Assembly (NCBI GenBank): GCA_910587895.1
Contig: CAJUOE010000313.1
Span: 1-19,017, forward strand
Origin: an uncultured Lachnospiraceae bacterium
Lineage (GTDB): Bacteria; Bacillota; Clostridia; Lachnospirales; Lachnospiraceae
Direction of reading: 5' to 3'
Length of the DNA stretch: 19,017 nucleotides
This document shows, in pieces, positions 15,940 to 19,017 of this stretch. Positions within the stretch are counted from its first letter, which is position 1. Every line of letters begins with the position of its first letter. Both the position numbers and the translations under genes were made by a program. The notes beneath the pieces are model-generated. The model saw only the letters and a program-made list of their open reading frames with translations. It had not been told where the DNA came from and made no database searches.

Positions 15940-17200
15940 GAGCCGTTCCCCCTTTAACCTCAAGCTGTGGTAAACTTATGGTTAATATTGTTCCTCCATC
16001 TGTTTTTTTGCTAACTTCAAACTCGCCTGACATCTGCTGAATAAGAAAATTCACAATCGCAAGCTCCATCTCCGGCTTCCCTTCCCATTCCTTCTCCTGA
16101 ATGCTGCCATTGGCTATGTATTGTCTTATTCTTTCCACCTGCTCCTCTGTCAATTCCATAACAGAATCCTCGATGGATATTTGCAACATCACTGCATATG
16201 AAACTTTGCGGCTCATCGCCTGAATTGATATCTTTCCTCCACTGGAGCCGCTTATGCAGTTAAATAACAGTTTATTTAATATCTGACCAATACGCCCGGC
16301 GTCACCGAGCATGAATTCCGGAACATCACGCTCCACCCGAATCTCGATTTCTTTATTATTGTCCCCATAATGGTTGATTACATTCTCGACAATTTCCTCG
16401 AGCAACACACGAATCCGGTAATTGTTCTCACTCAGTTCTACCTTTCCCTCAGACATTTTAATATATTCCACGGCATCTTCCACCATAGAATATACCTCCG
16501 TCCCCTGCTTGAGCAACGCCCGCATATTATCTGCGGCAGGCATGTCCACCTGTTCAATCAGATCTCCGGCATGTTCCATCCATTCTTCCATATTCTGTTT
16601 CATATGAAGGCTGAGATTCATAACGAAATCTGACTGAGAACGCGCCGCCCGCTCCGCCTGCCTGCTCTCCTGTATCCTGAGAAAGCTCTGATAAGCTATG
16701 GCAGACAATGCTTCTGAGATTCTGGAAAGGAAGACCGCCGCTTTCTCCACGTCCTCCCTTTTCAGCATATTTGTCTTCTGAATCGTCTCTATGTATTGTT
16801 CCGGATCTAATCCTATCTCCTGCGCCTTAAAGCGCATTTCCTCTATGTCAAGTTCCTCGGTCCGAACCTGTCCTCCGACAAAGCTGCCCAGTATTTTGTC
16901 TTTCACCATGATAGGCGCTGCATAATCCGTAAGCCCCGCATGGCATTTATAAACGGATATCTCCCCTTTGCGCAAAGCCTTGAGGGCTCCATCCCTGTCG
17001 CACGCCTCACATCTCCTGTTGCCCATTTCTGATTTTCTCACCAACTCCTTGCAGAAAACCGTAAAACCGCTCCCCTTTGTCAGCGGAACCCCATCCGCAT
17101 CTGTGATCAACGCCGCCATCCCTGTGTATTCAGAAAATCCGTCCTGTATTTTCTGTAAAATATCCACGTCAATCAGTTCTAATAAATGTACCTTCTCCAT
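15929..17200 (-). CDS. PocR-domain sensor protein with a degenerate (pseudo) histidine-kinase core
   Basis: Predicted soluble protein of 423 residues. Residues about 8-175 match the PocR sensory domain: PLTKGSGFTVFCKEL, RRCEACDRDG and YKCHAGLTDYAAPI, with the conserved cysteines 50, 64, 67 and 86. PocR itself responds to propanediol; the ligand here is unknown. Residues about 185-250 resemble a kinase dimerisation helix pair, but where SHE or SHD is expected the sequence is FVMNLSLHMKQNM: Leu198 sits at the acceptor position and His199 is shifted by one. The ATPase-like part (about 260-415) keeps the N-box Asn314 and Asp345, but the G1 glycines are gone (EDSVMEL) and G2 reads GKPEMELAIV. Kinase activity is therefore doubtful, and a signal-relay role is likelier. 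The ATG at 17200 has GGAGGG 8 nt upstream; a TTG six codons earlier is disfavoured. It overlaps the EAL gene by 11 bp. Confidence 0.88.
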   Translation of the reverse strand: MEKVHLLELIDVDILQKIQDGFSEYTGMAALITDADGVPLTKGSGFTVFCKELVRKSEMGNRRCEACDRDGALKALRKGEISVYKCHAGLTDYAAPIMVKDKILGSFVGGQVRTEELDIEEMRFKAQEIGLDPEQYIETIQKTNMLKREDVEKAAVFLSRISEALSAIAYQSFLRIQESRQAERAARSQSDFVMNLSLHMKQNMEEWMEHAGDLIEQVDMPAADNMRALLKQGTEVYSMVEDAVEYIKMSEGKVELSENNYRIRVLLEEIVENVINHYGDNNKEIEIRVERDVPEFMLGDAGRIGQILNKLLFNCISGSSGGKISIQAMSRKVSYAVMLQISIEDSVMELTEEQVERIRQYIANGSIQEKEWEGKPEMELAIVNFLIQQMSGEFEVSKKTDGGTILTISLPQLEVKGGTAHGV

Positions 17201-17230
17201 ATTCCACACCCTCCACAAGCTGTGTCATTA

Positions 17231-17259
17231 ATGATAGCACATTCTTCCAGAAATAGCAA
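17231..17259 (-). promoter_or_regulatory. Probable promoter of the PocR-EAL operon
   Basis: On the minus strand, TTGCTA (17259-17254), a 17-nt spacer, then TATCAT (17236-17231). The -10 box is 5/6 and the -35 box 4/6, a moderate promoter of the kind that often needs an activator. The leader would be about 24 nt. Confidence 0.55.
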
Positions 17260-17267
17260 TCCGCGTT

Positions 17268-17480
17268 TCAACAATACCGTAACGTTCGAAATACCCTAAC
17301 GGCAAATTTGTGTCCCTGGTGCAGATAAAATGAACGCATTATATCAGAAAGCCAAAACGGGGCAGTTTGTGTCATCCTGACGTACATCAAACTGCCCCGC
17401 TTTCTTATCCAAGGTAGCGGCACGCGACGCAACACGTCACCTGCCAAGCCGGCGGAAGGCATGAAAGAAATGCTGCGCAT
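17268..17480 (-). CDS. Possible small ORF after trpS with a strong ribosome binding site (doubtful)
   Basis: Seventy codons beginning MRSISFMPSAGLAGDV, with AGGAGG (17493-17488) exactly 7 nt before the ATG and overlapping the trpS stop codon. Against a real gene: it resembles no family I know, its composition is odd (rich in Arg, Met and Phe), the reading frame runs straight through the terminator hairpin at 17358-17399, and a hairpin starting at 17489 would hide its ribosome binding site. It may be chance or a decayed gene. Confidence 0.15.
   Translation of the reverse strand: MRSISFMPSAGLAGDVLRRVPLPWIRKRGSLMYVRMTQTAPFWLSDIMRSFYLHQGHKFAVRVFRTLRYC
17273..17301. repeat. Direct repeat upstream of the PocR-EAL promoter (possible activator site)
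   Basis: AATACCGTAACG (17273-17284) and AATACCCTAACG (17290-17301) match at 11 of 12 positions, 17 bp apart. They lie 14 bp and 31 bp upstream of the weak -35 box, a usual place for an activator. No regulator is recognised. Confidence 0.4.
17358..17399. terminator. Intrinsic terminator downstream of trpS
   Basis: A perfect 12-bp stem, CGGGGCAGTTTG / CAAACTGCCCCG, with an 18-nt loop that can itself fold through GTCA-TCC-TGAC. On the minus strand TTTTGG follows, a short U-tract. It lies about 93 nt beyond the trpS stop and separates trpS from the PocR-EAL operon. Confidence 0.8.
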
Positions 17481-17489
17481 TTGCCTTCC
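17454..17489. other. Nested hairpin immediately after the trpS stop codon
   Basis: Outer stem GGAAGGCA / TGCCTTCC (17454-17461 with 17482-17489), with an inner stem AAATGC-TGC-GCATTT. It starts 2 nt after the stop codon on the minus strand and has no U-tract, so it is more likely an mRNA 3'-end stabiliser or a fold over the AGGAGG there than a terminator. Confidence 0.5.
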
Positions 17490-17491
17490 TC

Positions 17492-18577
17492 CTATCCTTT
17501 GAACTTTTCCGATTGCTCCCTGATTAATTCCGCATCTGCAAAATAATTAATTTTCATGGCAGAGCGCACATCCTCCAAGGTCTGCGCCGCCACGCTCCTT
17601 GCCTCATCACTGCCCTTCTTCAATACCTCATATATATAAGGAATGTCCTTTTGCAGTTCTTTCCTGCGGGTGCGTATGGGTTCAAGTTCCTCCTGAAGCA
17701 CATTGTTGAGGAATTTCTTGACTTTGACGTCCCCAAGGCCGCCACGTTCATAATGTGCCTTGAGCTCATCCAGATTCGCATAATCCGGCAGATAGCGTCC
17801 AAAATGTTCCTCCCTGCAAAACGCATCCAGATACGTAAATACCGTATTTCCTTCCAGGGAACCCGGATCCTCTATCCTCAGGTGATTGGGGTCGGTAAAC
17901 ATGCTCATGACTTTCTTCTTAATCTCATCGGCCTCTTCCGACAGGTAGATACAGTTCCCCAGGGACTTGCTCATCTTCGCCTTGCCGTCAATGCCGGGCA
18001 GGCGCAGGCACGCCTGATTATCCGGAAGCAAAATCTGCGGCTCCGTCAAAGTCTCGCCGTAGACCGTATTGAACTTGTGTACAATCTCCCTTGTCTGCTC
18101 CAGCATCGGCATCTGATCCTCGCCTACCGGAACCGTAGTCGCCTGAAACGCCGTAATGTCCGCCGCCTGGCTGATCGGATAAGTAAAAAATCCAACCGGG
18201 ATGCTTGCCTCGAAATTGCGCATCTGAATCTCCGCCTTCACGGTCGGATTCCGCTGCAAACGCGAAACTGTTACCAGATTCATATAGTAAAAGGACAGCT
18301 CGCAAAGCTCCGGAATTTGGGACTGTATAAACAAGGTGGACTTTGCCGGATCCAATCCGCACGCCATATAATCCAGCGCCACCTCCACCACGTTCTGGCG
18401 CACTTTTTCCGGATTATCCGCATTGTCGGTCAATGCCTGCGCATCCGCAATCATAATAAATATTTTGTCGTACTCGCCTGAATTCTGCAGCTCTACCCTG
18501 CGTCTCAGCGAACCCACATAATGCCCTACATGAAGTTTCCCCGTAGGCCTGTCGCCTGTCAAAATAATTTTACTCAT
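17492..18577 (-). CDS. trpS: Tryptophanyl-tRNA synthetase
   Basis: Cytoplasmic class I aminoacyl-tRNA synthetase that charges tRNA-Trp. The protein has 361 residues, slightly longer than the common bacterial form of about 330-340. The class I signature is PTGKLHVGHYVGSL (HVGH at 16-19), the conserved VGEDQ is at 151-155, and KMSKS is at 201-205. All are intact. The ATG at 18577 has GAGGA about 7 nt upstream. The gene is alone, with its own promoter and a terminator downstream. Its leader is about 48 nt and has no T-box elements, so it does not appear to use the tRNA-sensing control common for this gene in Firmicutes. Confidence 0.97.
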   Translation of the reverse strand: MSKIILTGDRPTGKLHVGHYVGSLRRRVELQNSGEYDKIFIMIADAQALTDNADNPEKVRQNVVEVALDYMACGLDPAKSTLFIQSQIPELCELSFYYMNLVTVSRLQRNPTVKAEIQMRNFEASIPVGFFTYPISQAADITAFQATTVPVGEDQMPMLEQTREIVHKFNTVYGETLTEPQILLPDNQACLRLPGIDGKAKMSKSLGNCIYLSEEADEIKKKVMSMFTDPNHLRIEDPGSLEGNTVFTYLDAFCREEHFGRYLPDYANLDELKAHYERGGLGDVKVKKFLNNVLQEELEPIRTRRKELQKDIPYIYEVLKKGSDEARSVAAQTLEDVRSAMKINYFADAELIREQSEKFKG

Positions 18578-18631
18578 AATCTATCCTCACTGTTTTTTAT
18601 TTTCTGAACCTTCTATGCTATCGCTCCCTAC

Positions 18632-18661
18632 ACTATAATATAAACTGTGATTTACTGTCAA
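18632..18661 (-). promoter_or_regulatory. Sigma-A type promoter of trpS
   Basis: On the minus strand, a perfect TTGACA (18661-18656), an 18-nt spacer, then TATAGT (18637-18632). It begins 6 nt beyond the stop codon of the ferredoxin remnant, so trpS does not depend on readthrough from it. The leader would be about 48 nt. Confidence 0.75.
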
Positions 18662-18666
18662 GTTCC

Positions 18667-18909
18667 TTAGCGAATCGCCCCCGCCGGACAGGATTTTTTA
18701 CATGCCCCGCAGCGAATGCATTCCGGATGGTTGGGATTTTGGGCAGGATTTACCTGCATCTTGCAGACCTTTGCACAGGCGCCGCAGTCCGTGCATTTCT
18801 CCTTATCCACCCGATAGCGGAATACGGCGATGGGATTAAATACGGAATAGACAGCCCCCAGCGGGCATATGTATTTGCAAAACGGACGGTAAATAAGGAT
18901 GGCCAACAT
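18667..18909 (-). pseudogene. 5'-truncated polyferredoxin (NapH-type 4Fe-4S membrane protein) remnant
   Basis: An 80-codon frame that begins in the middle of what would be the last membrane segment, AILIYRPFCKYICPLGA. It continues through two cluster motifs, CTDCGACAKVCKM and CIRCGACKKSCP. The PFCKYICPLGA box plus two C-terminal clusters is typical of membrane polyferredoxins of about 250-350 residues that carry several helices and a first FCKYxCP box upstream. None of that is here. An in-frame TAA lies two codons before the ATG, there is no ribosome binding site, and a divergent glycerate kinase gene starts 46 bp away. It is best read as the surviving 3' end of a deleted gene. A functional 80-residue ferredoxin is the less likely alternative. 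Confidence 0.7.
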
Positions 18910-18955
18910 GCGAACTTACGATTGATTTCCCGAAGCGGAGAAGTAAAATAGAACT

Positions 18956-19017
18956 ATGAATATTTTAATCGCCTGCGACTCATTCAAAGGATGTATGTCA
19001 AGCGAGCAGGCATGCGA
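18956..19017 (+). CDS. Glycerate kinase, N-terminal fragment cut by the window edge
   Basis: Twenty codons are visible, reading MNILIACDSFKGCMSSEQAC. The start matches the conserved opening of type-1 glycerate kinases (GarK/GlxK family: a short beta strand, then DSFKG and a Ser-rich turn). The enzyme phosphorylates glycerate in the cytoplasm. The nearest ribosome-binding-like sequence, GGAGAAG around 18937-18943, is rather far from the ATG, and only about 46 bp separate it from the divergent ferredoxin remnant. The rest of the gene is outside the window. Confidence 0.75.
   Translation, partial: MNILIACDSFKGCMSSEQAC

Overview
The gene content points to a Gram-positive, gut-type clostridium, most likely Lachnospiraceae. 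This is an inference from several signs: strong AGGAGG-like ribosome binding sites, near-consensus sigma-A promoters, moderate GC, a soluble PAS hybrid kinase, a PocR-type sensor, a secreted LamG/lyase/Big2 protein, and an aldo/keto reductase with a two-cluster ferredoxin tail. No 16S gene, tRNA, insertion sequence, CRISPR array or phage gene is visible.

Layout. (1) 1-1366, minus: the 5' three quarters of ilvD (branched-chain amino acid synthesis), running off the left edge, with a textbook promoter surrounded by short repeats. (2) 1556-3799, plus: a divergent cytoplasmic hybrid histidine kinase, ending in a bidirectional terminator shared with the convergent gene. (3) 3837-17200, minus: eight co-directional genes. 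In transcription order they are a PocR-domain protein with a decayed histidine-kinase core, an EAL phosphodiesterase that overlaps it by 11 bp, an ABC exporter, a DUF2156 acyltransferase-like protein, a COG0523 GTPase with a huge His-rich insert, a second COG0523-type GTPase fused to a YcgQ-like domain, an iron-sulfur aldo/keto reductase, and a 1395-residue secreted lyase-like protein. (4) 17492-18577, minus: trpS with its own promoter and two hairpins downstream. (5) 18667-18909, minus: a 5'-truncated polyferredoxin remnant. (6) 18956 to the right edge, plus: the first 20 codons of a glycerate kinase.

How the genes may work together. The PocR/EAL pair looks like a ligand-sensing module that controls c-di-GMP breakdown through a pseudokinase. 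The two GTPases look like a metal-handling pair. The first carries the CxCC motif and a metal buffer. The second lacks CxCC but carries a domain otherwise known from YcgQ, a partner of a putative permease. The lyase-like protein at the end of the run probably acts on an acidic polysaccharide outside the cell. Whether all eight genes share one transcript is not shown; the two largest gaps are 89 bp and 113 bp.

The best candidates for something undescribed are the pseudokinase-EAL pair and the GTPase-YcgQ fusion beside the His-rich GTPase.
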